Source of the DNA: Chitinophaga pinensis
Lineage (GTDB): Bacteria; Bacteroidota; Bacteroidia; Chitinophagales; CAMDFR01
Direction of reading: 5' to 3'
Length of the DNA: 64,000 bases
Assembly (NCBI GenBank): GCA_945872405.1
Contig: CAMBZT010000001.1
Location: forward strand, 32,001 to 96,000
Under the pieces are notes generated by a model that was not told where the DNA came from, did not search any database, and worked only from the letters and a program-made list of their open reading frames with translations. Numbering within the stretch: position 1 is the first letter of the stretch; every line of letters starts with the position of its first letter. A program made the translations under genes and the position numbers. Below are positions 8,501 to 16,725 of the stretch, piece by piece.

Positions 8501-11500
8501 CAAATGGATATTTCTCACGATGGTGGAAATTATTTTATCTACACAAAGCCAAGGGGCAAAGATGCACAATGGACAATGTGTTCAAATGGTAAGATGAATC
8601 ATATCGGAGATAAGTTTGTACCTATTCCCGTGAATTTAGAAGAGGTTAGAAAACGAGTAACTATTCCTGTTCCAGTTAAGAGTATGCATGATGAATTATT
8701 GGAAAGTGGATTGTATTTAGGGCCATCATTCAGAGCAATTAAGAAGCTGTATAGAAGTAATGGACTTTGGGAGTCAATAAGTGAGATAGAAGTTCATGAA
8801 AGTATTCGTTCTGAATTTTTTCAGTTTAATTTACATCCAGGTGTATTAGATAGTTGTTTCCAAACTGTGTTTGGCATCTTTAATGAAAGAGAAGACGTCA
8901 ATAAAAAAATGGGCGTTTATATTCCTGTGCATATCGACAGAATTAAATATTACACAAAACCCAATTCTTATAAATTAATTGTTCATGGTCGATTGAGAGA
9001 ATGGACAGATGAATATGCATTAGGCGAGCTATGGATTTTTAATGAAGATGGCTCCTTAGTAGCAGAATTCCATGGTTTCAAATCACAATATTTAAAAGGT
9101 TCCCGAGGTGAGAATGGTGGTGAAGAAGATAAATGGTTTTATGAGTATAATTGGAACATGAAACCTCGCAATGACCAAGAGTTATTGCGTAATCCAGGCG
9201 AATACCTTCCGTCTCCAAATTCAATAAAAGTCGCAGTTCACGAAACGCTTGTGGAAGTAAATGCGAGAACTGAACAGCAGGAATATTATGATTTGTATGA
9301 GCCAGAACAGTGGAAGTTAACCATCGGATACATTGCTAATTCGCTGAAAGAATTGGGAATGACTTTTGAGTTAGGAAAGAAGGTAAATGTTGAAGCGTTA
9401 GCAGCTGAGTTTAAGGTAATCAAAGAGCATAATAGATTGTTTCACCACATGTTTTTATTGCTTAAAAATGCAGGCTTTGTGACTGGCGAAAATGGAATTT
9501 ATACAATTGTTCAGATTCCTTCATTTAGAGATACTAGAGCATGGATGGATGAACTTCATAATAAATTTCCTCATTTTCATCATGAGTCCACTCTGCTTGG
9601 AAGATGCGGACCTGAGATAGCTGGTGTGCTTCAAGGCACTATTGACCCAATTGAGTTAATCTTCCCAGAAGATAAATGGGATGCCATTGTAAAATATTAT
9701 GTAGAAGGATTTGCGTTCAAGAAGTATAATGATATCGCGGGTAAAGCGATTAGTGAGTTGATTAAAAATCTTCCAGCTGATCAGACATTAAGAGTGCTAG
9801 AAATAGGGGCAGGAACTGGTGGAATGACTCAAGCAATTTTACCTTTTTTACCAGCCGATAGAACAGAATATGTCTTTACAGATTTGTCTCACATGTTCCT
9901 TTTAAAAGCTCAGCAAAGATTTGCCAGCTATCCATTTGTTCAGTACAGAATTATGGATATTGAAAAAGATCCAGCTGACCAAGGAATTGATTTAAATTCT
10001 TTTGATTTAATTATTGCATCTGATGTTATTCATGCCACAAGAAATCTTTCTGTCTCCTTAGGACATGCTAAAAAATTATTGGCTTCAGAAGGTATTTTAA
10101 TGATGCTTGAGGTGACCAACTCTCCAGTTTATTTAGATTTTATTTTCGGAATGACAGAAGGTTGGTGGTTGTTTGAAGATACTGATATTCGTCCACTACA
10201 TGCAACAATGGCACCTCAAACTTGGAATACTGTTCTTCAAAAAAATGGATATTCAGATATCGCTATTTACAGTGATTTTGAAAAAAATGATGTTTCTTGC
10301 CAAAGTTTAATATTTGCTAGAGCAGAAAAGTTGAATCTAGAGATTGTAGCAGCAGAAAATGTAGCCAAAACAAAAGCAGCAGATTGGTTAATTTTTGCAG
10401 ATGAAAAGGGAACTTCTGATTTGATCGTTCAACATCTACAGTCTCTGAATAAGACGGCCATTATTGTAAAAAAGGGTAGTGCTTTTAAAAAGCTTTCTGA
10501 TAGTTTATTTGAGATAGACACATTAAGTCAGGATGGAGCAGATCAAGTCCTTGATTCTATTTCAAAAAATGGTAAATTTCAAGGATTGGTTTTTGCGTGG
10601 GGCTTAGATTCGGTTAGTAATGATTTACTGAGTGAGGCTACCATTATTAGCTCCGAAGAGCAATCTTCCATTATGTTGATGAACATCATGCGAAAGCTAA
10701 ATACAACTAACTATCAAGAGAAGCCAGGTATTTGGTTACTCTCGAGTGGTGCTCAATCAATCGGTGGTATACCTGTTGCGGTAAATCTTTCTCAGGAAGG
10801 ATTACGAGGTGTGAGTAGAGTGGTTGTGAATGAGTTTCCGTTATTTAAATCAAGAATGGTCGATTTTAGTACGCCAATTCAGTCTACCGAAATTGAATCA
10901 TTGGTAGCAGAGTTTTTTAGTACTGATGGAGAAGATGAAATTGCATTCAGAGGAAAGAAAAGATATTTCAATAAGTTAGAAAGAATTTCTAAAGACACCA
11001 TTGCTCAGAGAGCGAAAAAAACGGTTCCAGCCGAAGGCTCAGCCTATACTGCAACCATTTCGGAATATGGTGTATTGGACAATTTAGTTTTGCGTGAAAC
11101 AGAGCGAAGAGAGCCAGCATCAAACGAAGTTGAGGTTCAAATTAAAGCATCTGCCTTGAACTTTAGAGATATTATGATTGCCATGGGATTATTGTCAGAT
11201 GCTGCAGTAGAAGGCGGACTATTTGGTAGAACTTTTGGATTGGAATGTGCAGGTATTGTTACAAAAATTGGCAAGGAGGTAAGTAATGTAAAGGTGGGTG
11301 ATGAAATCATGGCAACTGCTCCTTCTTGCTTGAGTGGTTTTGCTTATCCATTAGGAGTACATTGTGTAAAAAAACCTTCAACAATCAATTGGAGTGAGGC
11401 GGCAAGTCTACCAGTTGTTTATACAACAGCCTATTTCTCTTTGATACATCATTGTCGTTTGGAAAAGGGAGAAACTATTTTGATTCATGCTGCTGCAGGT

Positions 11501-13963
11501 GGTGTAGGTATTGCAGCTATTCATATTGCAAAAGCAATTGGAGCAGAGATTTATGCTACCGTAAGTAGTGCCGATAAACGTGCTTATATTGAATCAATAG
11601 GAGTGAAACCTGAAAATATTATGAGCTCACGAACCTTGGATTTTTCCGATCAAGTTATGGAAAAGACCAATGGCAGAGGTGTGGATGTTGTATTGAATTC
11701 TTTATCTGGAGAAGCTATTCATAAGAGTGTTAAATGTCTTAGTGCTTATGGTCGCTTTGTAGAAATTGGTAAAACTGATATCTATAGAAATAGTAAATTA
11801 GGTCTTGAGCCTTTTGGAAATAATCTTACCTATTTCGGGGTGGATGTTGATCGTTTATTTAAGCAGAAAGAAGTATTTGGAGGAAGACTGTTCCAAGAGT
11901 CAATTGATTATTTTGTGTCTAATAAATTTGCAGCACATCCAGTAAAAGTATTCCCTGTATCGAAAGTAGCTGACGCATTTCAATATATGGCTGGAGCTCG
12001 ACATATCGGAAAAATAATTGTTGCCATGGAGGGTGATGTTCAAATCGCTCCTCCAGCACAAATTGAATTTAAGGCTGATGGTACTTATCTTTTAACAGGT
12101 GGTGCATCTGGCTTTGGTTTATCGGTTGCAGAATGGATGACGACTAAAGGTGCTAAGAACGTTGTTTTATTGAGTAGAAGTGGTCCTAAGACTGATGAAG
12201 AAAAAGCTATTGTTGCAAAAATGATTGCTAAAGGAATTAATGTCATGATTGCTAAAGGTGATGTTTCTAATAAAGCAGATTTGGATAAAGTATTTGCAGA
12301 CATTAAATCAAGTATGCCCCCATTAAAAGGTATTCAGCATGCGGCGATGGTATTGGATGATGGAAGTATTCCAGAGATTGATTATGATCGATACATGAAG
12401 GTTTTTATCCCAAAAGCAGTTGGCTGTTGGTTGCTGCATGAAGCGACTAAAGAAATGGAGTTGGATCATTTTGTTTCCTACTCTTCTATTTCTGCTATAT
12501 ATGGAAATCCTGGTCAGGTGAGTTATGTTGGTGCGAATAGTTTCTTGGATAATTTCTCGTCTTGGAGAAGATCGCAAGGCTTACCAGCAATGACTATCAA
12601 CTGGGGTGTGATTGGTGACGTGGGTTTTGTAGCACGTTCAGGAAATGTTGGGGGATTGTTGTACAAACAAGGATGGAAAGCATTTAGTTTACAGCAAGCA
12701 TTAGTGGTTTTGGAGCAAATGTTGTTGAATAATCCTGTTCAGAGAGTGGCAACAGATTCTGATTGGGAAATGATAGGAAGTTTTTTCCCTCATTCAGCAA
12801 AATCAAGTCGATTCTCGCATTTGATTCGTGAGAAGGAGTTAAGTTCAGGAACTTCATCTGGCGCGGGTAATGGTTCACTTAAAATTACATTGTTAGAAGC
12901 TAAGCCTGCAGAACAGATAGAGATATTATTAGTTCAGTTAAAGGATACTTTTGCCAGAGTATTAGGTACAACGGCAGATAAAGTTAGTACTTCAGAACCT
13001 GTAACAAAATATGGTTTAGATTCATTGATGGCGAATCAAATCAGAAATTGGATACAAAGCAATGTCTCTGTTGATTATTCTATGATGCGTATAATGAGAG
13101 GTCCAACCATGGAGGAAATGACGACTCAAATTATAGATGAGCTAACCGGTCAGTCGAGTGGTTCAGATAATTCTCTTGTAGAGAAGAGTGAACTAGATAA
13201 ATGGATTGTTAGAACTAAGAAAGTTGAAAATCCAAGATTGCGATTATTCTGCCTTCCTTATTTTGCTGGCGGGGCATCCATTTTTAACAGTTGGCATGAA
13301 TTCCTTCCAGATGATATAGAAGTTTGTGCTGTTCAATTGCCAGGGAGAGAAGAACGAGGAGATGAAAAGCCATTTGACGATGTGAAAGAATTGGTGAAAA
13401 AATTAACAGAAGTCATCGAACCCTTATTGACAGCGCCAATTGCCTTTTATGCCCATAGTTCAGGAGCTGGTATTGCTTTGGAGTTAACGAGATATCTAAG
13501 AAAAGAGAATGATGTGAATCCCGTTACCTTTATTGTGGGTGGATGGAGAGCGCCTCATCTTGTTAGTCCATTCCAATTCTTGGATGCTATAAATGATGAC
13601 GAAGTATATAAGGATAAGAATATACCAAACATTAAAAATCACTTAAGATCTTTAGAAATACCAGATGCAGTCATTGACAATGATGATGTATTTAATGAGA
13701 TGCTTCCTTCTCTAAGAGCAGATATTTTACTTGGTAAGAGATATAAATATATGGATGCTGCGCCTCTAGATTGTCCTTTGATTGCAATTGCTGGAAGCGA
13801 TGATTCTGTGTTTACAGAAGATCAATTGAGAGGATGGCAACAACATACAACATCTAGCTTTAAATTTATTACTGTCGAAGGAGGGCATTTGTTTTGCAGA
13901 GATAATAAGGAGGAATTACTTGATATCTTAACTGATGAATTGTCTGACAGTGTGATGGCTTAA
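5561..13963 (+). CDS. Single-module, fully reducing C-methylating type I polyketide synthase with C-terminal thioesterase
   Basis: A 2800-residue multienzyme. KS about 1-430 has Cys178 in DTACSSSL and His313 (EAHGTGT) and His351 (NIGHLEPASG). AT about 530-835 has Ser625 in GHSIGE and PFHSHHM, the Phe-His form that goes with malonyl-CoA. DH about 890-1185 has His928 in HKVQGPIIFP and Asp1097 in HPGVLDSCFQ. The C-methyltransferase about 1260-1600 has LEIGAGTGG (1413-1421), His1491 (VIHATRNL) and Glu1517, the predicted catalytic pair. About 1600-1820 is a structural pseudo-KR. ER about 1830-2160 has HAAAGGVG. KR about 2170-2420 has TGGASGFG, Ser2309, Tyr2322 and an LDD motif (2265-2267) typical of B-type reduction. 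ACP carries Ser2488 in GLDSL. TE about 2555-2800 has Ser2633 (AHSSGA), Asp2747 or Asp2748 and His2776. Every key residue is present. With one module it must act iteratively. Expected product: a reduced, alpha-methylated fatty-acid-like chain. Confidence 0.95.
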   Translation: MKNREPLAIIGIGCRFPGEVNSPEEFWNLLCNKEDALGEIPSERWNLESMYAPEFRRASKISVKRGGFIKEVDKFDAGFFGISPLEAMRMDPQQRMVLEVSYEAIQDAGLRLNDLDNSRAAVFLGISAHDYGDIQNTPVERVNIGAHTNVGSALCIAANRVSYSYNLKGPSFAIDTACSSSLNAVHMGCRAIWEGDADLAFAGGVNSILKPEPQMGFSKGGFLSPDGICYSFDERGNGYVRSEGAGLIIIKPLAQAEKDGDDIYALIIGTAVNQDGATKGISVPNPVAQQDLLIQAYKDANIDPHLVNYVEAHGTGTFVGDPIETNSIGKVIGTDREDFCYIGSVKSNIGHLEPASGVAGISKLALALKHGVIAPNIHFIKGNPNIPFDDLKLKVPTDSQPWKISDKPRYGGVNSFGFGGSNAHVVLKGYDKQVPSKANDKTGLQVCTLSGTSHEALKAKAAQYISFLNDAENKASLSDICFSSALRNSHLDIRLAVIAASKEELASNLQVYLNGETLGVISEGRANSVKEKIVFIFSGQGPQWWGMGRQLYENEPIFRATIEKLDKMLAKHADWSLIDELTKTEETSRISETNIAQPALFSIQIALYEMWKVMGIHPGAVVGHSIGEVAAGYVSGALSLEQAVLLIFHRSRVQQKATDKGRMLAVGVPYEEALKLIAGKENRVSVGAVNGPSMVALSGDTDVIEEIAADLNARDVFHRLLEVNVPFHSHHMEPLKEELLASLGEFKTKATTIPFYSTVEGAKVNGEDLNPMYWFRNVREPVYFTSAIEAQLNDGFDTFIELGPHPIHAIGVNDLIAKKKKKGLVIPSLRRKENEKAIFLSGVSALHTWGCKVDWKAFYGEDNAFIKLPKYPWQKESYWIETSEGKTQRMGTFDHPHLTKKVASARESNNVLWDITLDKRTYPYIEDHKVQGPIIFPGAGHVDLSISAAVLTFGEKFEFLEDLNFERALFLPDSGEPPFIQMDISHDGGNYFIYTKPRGKDAQWTMCSNGKMNHIGDKFVPIPVNLEEVRKRVTIPVPVKSMHDELLESGLYLGPSFRAIKKLYRSNGLWESISEIEVHESIRSEFFQFNLHPGVLDSCFQTVFGIFNEREDVNKKMGVYIPVHIDRIKYYTKPNSYKLIVHGRLREWTDEYALGELWIFNEDGSLVAEFHGFKSQYLKGSRGENGGEEDKWFYEYNWNMKPRNDQELLRNPGEYLPSPNSIKVAVHETLVEVNARTEQQEYYDLYEPEQWKLTIGYIANSLKELGMTFELGKKVNVEALAAEFKVIKEHNRLFHHMFLLLKNAGFVTGENGIYTIVQIPSFRDTRAWMDELHNKFPHFHHESTLLGRCGPEIAGVLQGTIDPIELIFPEDKWDAIVKYYVEGFAFKKYNDIAGKAISELIKNLPADQTLRVLEIGAGTGGMTQAILPFLPADRTEYVFTDLSHMFLLKAQQRFASYPFVQYRIMDIEKDPADQGIDLNSFDLIIASDVIHATRNLSVSLGHAKKLLASEGILMMLEVTNSPVYLDFIFGMTEGWWLFEDTDIRPLHATMAPQTWNTVLQKNGYSDIAIYSDFEKNDVSCQSLIFARAEKLNLEIVAAENVAKTKAADWLIFADEKGTSDLIVQHLQSLNKTAIIVKKGSAFKKLSDSLFEIDTLSQDGADQVLDSISKNGKFQGLVFAWGLDSVSNDLLSEATIISSEEQSSIMLMNIMRKLNTTNYQEKPGIWLLSSGAQSIGGIPVAVNLSQEGLRGVSRVVVNEFPLFKSRMVDFSTPIQSTEIESLVAEFFSTDGEDEIAFRGKKRYFNKLERISKDTIAQRAKKTVPAEGSAYTATISEYGVLDNLVLRETERREPASNEVEVQIKASALNFRDIMIAMGLLSDAAVEGGLFGRTFGLECAGIVTKIGKEVSNVKVGDEIMATAPSCLSGFAYPLGVHCVKKPSTINWSEAASLPVVYTTAYFSLIHHCRLEKGETILIHAAAGGVGIAAIHIAKAIGAEIYATVSSADKRAYIESIGVKPENIMSSRTLDFSDQVMEKTNGRGVDVVLNSLSGEAIHKSVKCLSAYGRFVEIGKTDIYRNSKLGLEPFGNNLTYFGVDVDRLFKQKEVFGGRLFQESIDYFVSNKFAAHPVKVFPVSKVADAFQYMAGARHIGKIIVAMEGDVQIAPPAQIEFKADGTYLLTGGASGFGLSVAEWMTTKGAKNVVLLSRSGPKTDEEKAIVAKMIAKGINVMIAKGDVSNKADLDKVFADIKSSMPPLKGIQHAAMVLDDGSIPEIDYDRYMKVFIPKAVGCWLLHEATKEMELDHFVSYSSISAIYGNPGQVSYVGANSFLDNFSSWRRSQGLPAMTINWGVIGDVGFVARSGNVGGLLYKQGWKAFSLQQALVVLEQMLLNNPVQRVATDSDWEMIGSFFPHSAKSSRFSHLIREKELSSGTSSGAGNGSLKITLLEAKPAEQIEILLVQLKDTFARVLGTTADKVSTSEPVTKYGLDSLMANQIRNWIQSNVSVDYSMMRIMRGPTMEEMTTQIIDELTGQSSGSDNSLVEKSELDKWIVRTKKVENPRLRLFCLPYFAGGASIFNSWHEFLPDDIEVCAVQLPGREERGDEKPFDDVKELVKKLTEVIEPLLTAPIAFYAHSSGAGIALELTRYLRKENDVNPVTFIVGGWRAPHLVSPFQFLDAINDDEVYKDKNIPNIKNHLRSLEIPDAVIDNDDVFNEMLPSLRADILLGKRYKYMDAAPLDCPLIAIAGSDDSVFTEDQLRGWQQHTTSSFKFITVEGGHLFCRDNKEELLDILTDELSDSVMA

Positions 13964-13965
13964 AA

Positions 13966-14718
13966 ATGGATGCAAAAGAAGTTGACGGTGATGTTGTGAA
14001 GAATAGAGATTTTTTCTCCATGCATCACTTTAGCTCTTTCAAAAAGGAAGAAATACATGTATGGACAGCATCCTTAGATGCTTCAATTATTTTTTTTGAG
14101 CATTGTAAGCAAGCACTCAATGAGGTAGAACGACAAAGAATATCTTTTTATAAATTTGAGAAAGACCAAGCTAATTATGTCCTTAGTCAAGGTGGCATTC
14201 GGCTGCTGCTAAGTTCGTATCTTCGAGTAAATCCAAGAGATGTAATCATAGGAAGGCATTTAAAGGGTAAACCTTATTGCTCAAACGACACTTCACTTTT
14301 TTTTAATATTTCCAATTCAGGCGATAGAGTTGTCTATGCAATATCGAGAGCTGGGGAGGTAGGAATTGATATAGAGCAGCTAAGGCCATTGAAAGATTTA
14401 GATGAGCTGATAGAAAAAAATTTTAATGATCACGAAAAGAAATTTATTAATCTTCATTCTGAAGACAAATTATTTAGGTTTTTAAAGTTTTGGACTGTTA
14501 AAGAATCCTACTTGAAAGCAATCGGTGAAGGGATGAGGCTGACCCCAGATAATTTGGAATTTACTGTAGAGAATAATCTCTTTAAGCTGATGGAGGTGAA
14601 AGGTTTTTTTGAAAGTAAAGATTGGATTTCAACTAATCTGATCATTGCGCCTGATTATGTAGGAACATTGACTTATCTTGGTAAGGAGACTCAAATTTCG
14701 GAGGTTATTCAATTATGA
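13966..14718 (+). CDS. Sfp-type 4'-phosphopantetheinyl transferase
   Basis: This enzyme moves the phosphopantetheine arm of CoA onto the conserved Ser of carrier proteins. It has 250 residues. The superfamily signatures are present: VGIDIEQLRP at about 132-141, where Asp135 and Glu137 bind magnesium, and WTVKESYLKAIGEGM at about 176-190, the K-E-x-x-x-K motif. Its ATG follows the PKS stop after only two bases, so the two are translationally linked and the PKS acyl carrier protein (Ser2488) is the obvious substrate. The first 18 residues before MHHFSSFKKEEIHVW may be dispensable, and a start at 14020 is possible. Length favours the broad-specificity Sfp/Gsp group rather than short AcpS. Confidence 0.93.
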   Translation: MDAKEVDGDVVKNRDFFSMHHFSSFKKEEIHVWTASLDASIIFFEHCKQALNEVERQRISFYKFEKDQANYVLSQGGIRLLLSSYLRVNPRDVIIGRHLKGKPYCSNDTSLFFNISNSGDRVVYAISRAGEVGIDIEQLRPLKDLDELIEKNFNDHEKKFINLHSEDKLFRFLKFWTVKESYLKAIGEGMRLTPDNLEFTVENNLFKLMEVKGFFESKDWISTNLIIAPDYVGTLTYLGKETQISEVIQL

Positions 14719-14770
14719 AGCTAAAATTGTTTTTCAAGAAATTAAATTGTTTAATTTAAATACAAATAAC

Positions 14771-16552
14771 ATGGCCATCACAAGAATTTTTGATTTGTTG
14801 GACAGATATCAAGAAAAATTTGCAGATAAAAAAAGTGCTTTTGTCTGCAAGGGAAAGGAAGAGTGGATATCTTACAGTAGTAAAGAATATATCGAACTAT
14901 CTAATGCAGTCAGCTTTGGTATGATGCGATTAGGATTGAAGAAGGGTGACAAGATAGCCACCATTTCTAATAATCGTCCTGAATGGAATTTTGTTGATAT
15001 GGGGATGGCACAACTAGGTGTTATTCATGTTCCCATCTTTGCGACTTTAGATTCTCATGGATACCAGCAAATTTTTAATCATGCGGAAATCAAAATGGCC
15101 TTTGTCTCAGATCGGGCTTTGGCAAAGATGATTTCTGATATTAAAAAAGATGTTCCTACCCTGTCCAACATATATACCTTTGATGAGTTAGATGGATTTG
15201 ATTATTGGAAAAAAATTATAGACACTAACGAAAGTGTTACCGATAATTTGAAGGAGGAATTGCAATTGATTAAAAAAAGTATTTTACCATCAGATTGTTT
15301 GACACTCATCTATACTTCGGGCACTACCGGAAATTCAAAAGGAGTTTTATTGTCTCATCAGAATTTGATTTCAAATGCCCTGGCAGCTGCTTCTGTTTTT
15401 CAGTTAAAGCCAGAGCATCGTTATTTGAGCATACTACCTATTTGCCATGTTGGTGAACGTATGGCAAATTATCAATTACAATATTCCGGTGTAAGCATTT
15501 ATTATGCAGAGAGTATTGCTTCTGTGGCTAGAGATTTGAAAGATGTTAAGCCACACGGATTTGGTGCGGTGCCTAGAATTTTGGAAAAGGTATTTGACAA
15601 AATTATGGATAAGGGAAGTGAACTTCAAGGGCTGAAAAAGAAATTATTTTTCTGGGCAATGGATTTAGGTTATAGATATAAAATAAATAGAGAAAATGGT
15701 TGGTGGTATGAGTTTCAATTATCGATTGCAAATAAATTAATTTTTAGTAAGTGGCGAGAAGTAATGGGCAATGAGGTTTTACATATTGGGGTTGGAGGTG
15801 CTGCATTACAACCAAAGATGGAAAGGGTTTTTTGGGCAGCAGGTATCAAGTTAATTAATATGTATGGCTTAACAGAAACCTCTCCAATCATCACAATCAA
15901 TAGAAGTGAAAGTCCGCTGTTAAAGTTAGGAACTGTAGGTGTTGTAATTGATGGTGTTAGTCTAAAGATTGACGAGACTGGTGAAATTCTTTGTAAGGGA
16001 AGTAATGTTATGATTGGTTATTATAAAGATGAGCAAGCGACAAGGGATGCATTTGATGAGGATGGGTTTTTCAAAACAGGTGATATAGGGGTTTTGGAGG
16101 AAGGTAAATTTTTGAGAATTACAGATCGAAAAAAAGAAATTTTCAAACTATCAAATGGTAAGTATGTGGCACCTGCTGCCATCGAGAATTTATTCAAGGA
16201 GTCGGTGTATATTGATCAGTTAATGGTGATTGGTGAATCTGAAAAATTCGCAAGTGCTATTGTTTCGCCTAATTTCGAAGCGTTAAAAAATTGGGCGAAG
16301 GATAATTTGATTGAATCAATAGATAAAACATCGCTTGTTCAGCATAAAAAAGTGATTGAACTTTATCATCAAACTGCGGCACAATTTAATAAGTCACTGG
16401 GAAGTGATGAGAAGATTAAACGACTTCGGATAGTAAGTGACGAATGGACAATTGCCTCGGGTGAATTGTCGCCAACCTTAAAATTAAAAAGAAAAGTTTT
16501 GATGAGTAAATATGAGATTATTATTGGTGAAATTTTTCATCATGAAAATTAA
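14771..16552 (+). CDS. Long-chain acyl-CoA synthetase (AMP-forming)
   Basis: A 593-residue member of the ANL superfamily that activates a carboxylic acid with ATP and joins it to CoA. Core motifs: LIYTSGTTGNSKGV at about 179-192 (P-loop), the aromatic-Thr-Glu segment NMYGLTETSP, the hinge region ITDRKKEIFKLSNGKYVAP, and the C-terminal ELSPTLKLKRK typical of eukaryote-like long-chain ligases. The frame is open further upstream (to 14678), but that part overlaps the PPTase gene and the family opening ITRIFDLLDRYQEKF begins at 14771, so that ATG was chosen. It lies 52 bases after the PPTase on the same strand. It most likely activates the acid freed by the PKS thioesterase, or it supplies a starter chain; both are inference. 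Confidence 0.88.
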   Translation: MAITRIFDLLDRYQEKFADKKSAFVCKGKEEWISYSSKEYIELSNAVSFGMMRLGLKKGDKIATISNNRPEWNFVDMGMAQLGVIHVPIFATLDSHGYQQIFNHAEIKMAFVSDRALAKMISDIKKDVPTLSNIYTFDELDGFDYWKKIIDTNESVTDNLKEELQLIKKSILPSDCLTLIYTSGTTGNSKGVLLSHQNLISNALAAASVFQLKPEHRYLSILPICHVGERMANYQLQYSGVSIYYAESIASVARDLKDVKPHGFGAVPRILEKVFDKIMDKGSELQGLKKKLFFWAMDLGYRYKINRENGWWYEFQLSIANKLIFSKWREVMGNEVLHIGVGGAALQPKMERVFWAAGIKLINMYGLTETSPIITINRSESPLLKLGTVGVVIDGVSLKIDETGEILCKGSNVMIGYYKDEQATRDAFDEDGFFKTGDIGVLEEGKFLRITDRKKEIFKLSNGKYVAPAAIENLFKESVYIDQLMVIGESEKFASAIVSPNFEALKNWAKDNLIESIDKTSLVQHKKVIELYHQTAAQFNKSLGSDEKIKRLRIVSDEWTIASGELSPTLKLKRKVLMSKYEIIIGEIFHHEN

Positions 16553-16569
16553 TTGACCTCATGAAACGG

Positions 16570-16700
16570 ATGTCGCGTGAGGGATTGCAGCGTTACCTCC
16601 ATTGACGGAGACGTCAGTAAACGAAAATGGAGTACAAGCGGAAAGCCTGACACCAACAAAGCGAAATGTAATGAAGCGTTTGCAGGGGGCACGCAAAAAA
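16570..16700 (+). repeat. Intergenic structured element, copy 1 (TGAGGGATTG...AAGCGGAAAGCC)
   Basis: The 173-base gap holds TGAGGGATTGCAGCG (16578-16592) and AAGCGGAAAGCC (16636-16647), shared with elements at 40462-40566 and, reversed, 30160-30245. Between the two boxes CTCCATT (16598-16604) pairs with AATGGAG (16626-16632), enclosing GACG-GAGA-CGTC. The outer GCGTG (16575-16579) pairs with CACGC (16690-16694), so the whole unit can close into one folded RNA. It lies sense to and downstream of the acyl-CoA ligase gene. Confidence 0.65.
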
Positions 16701-16725
16701 AATGTAAAAAAGAATAATTTAAAAA

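Noticed and set aside
5913-12878. Several minus-strand or shifted frames of 60-96 codons inside the PKS
   Set aside because: All fall inside uninterrupted catalytic domains; compositions are His/Gln/Leu-rich shadows without family features.
5561-13963. Treating the megasynthase as a PUFA synthase or a trans-AT PKS
   Set aside because: PUFA synthases have tandem ACPs and separate subunits, and trans-AT systems lack an internal AT. Here there is one ACP and an intact AT.
14678-14770. Longer start of the acyl-CoA ligase overlapping the PPTase
   Set aside because: The extra 31 residues are the PPTase coding sequence in another frame and have no family resemblance.
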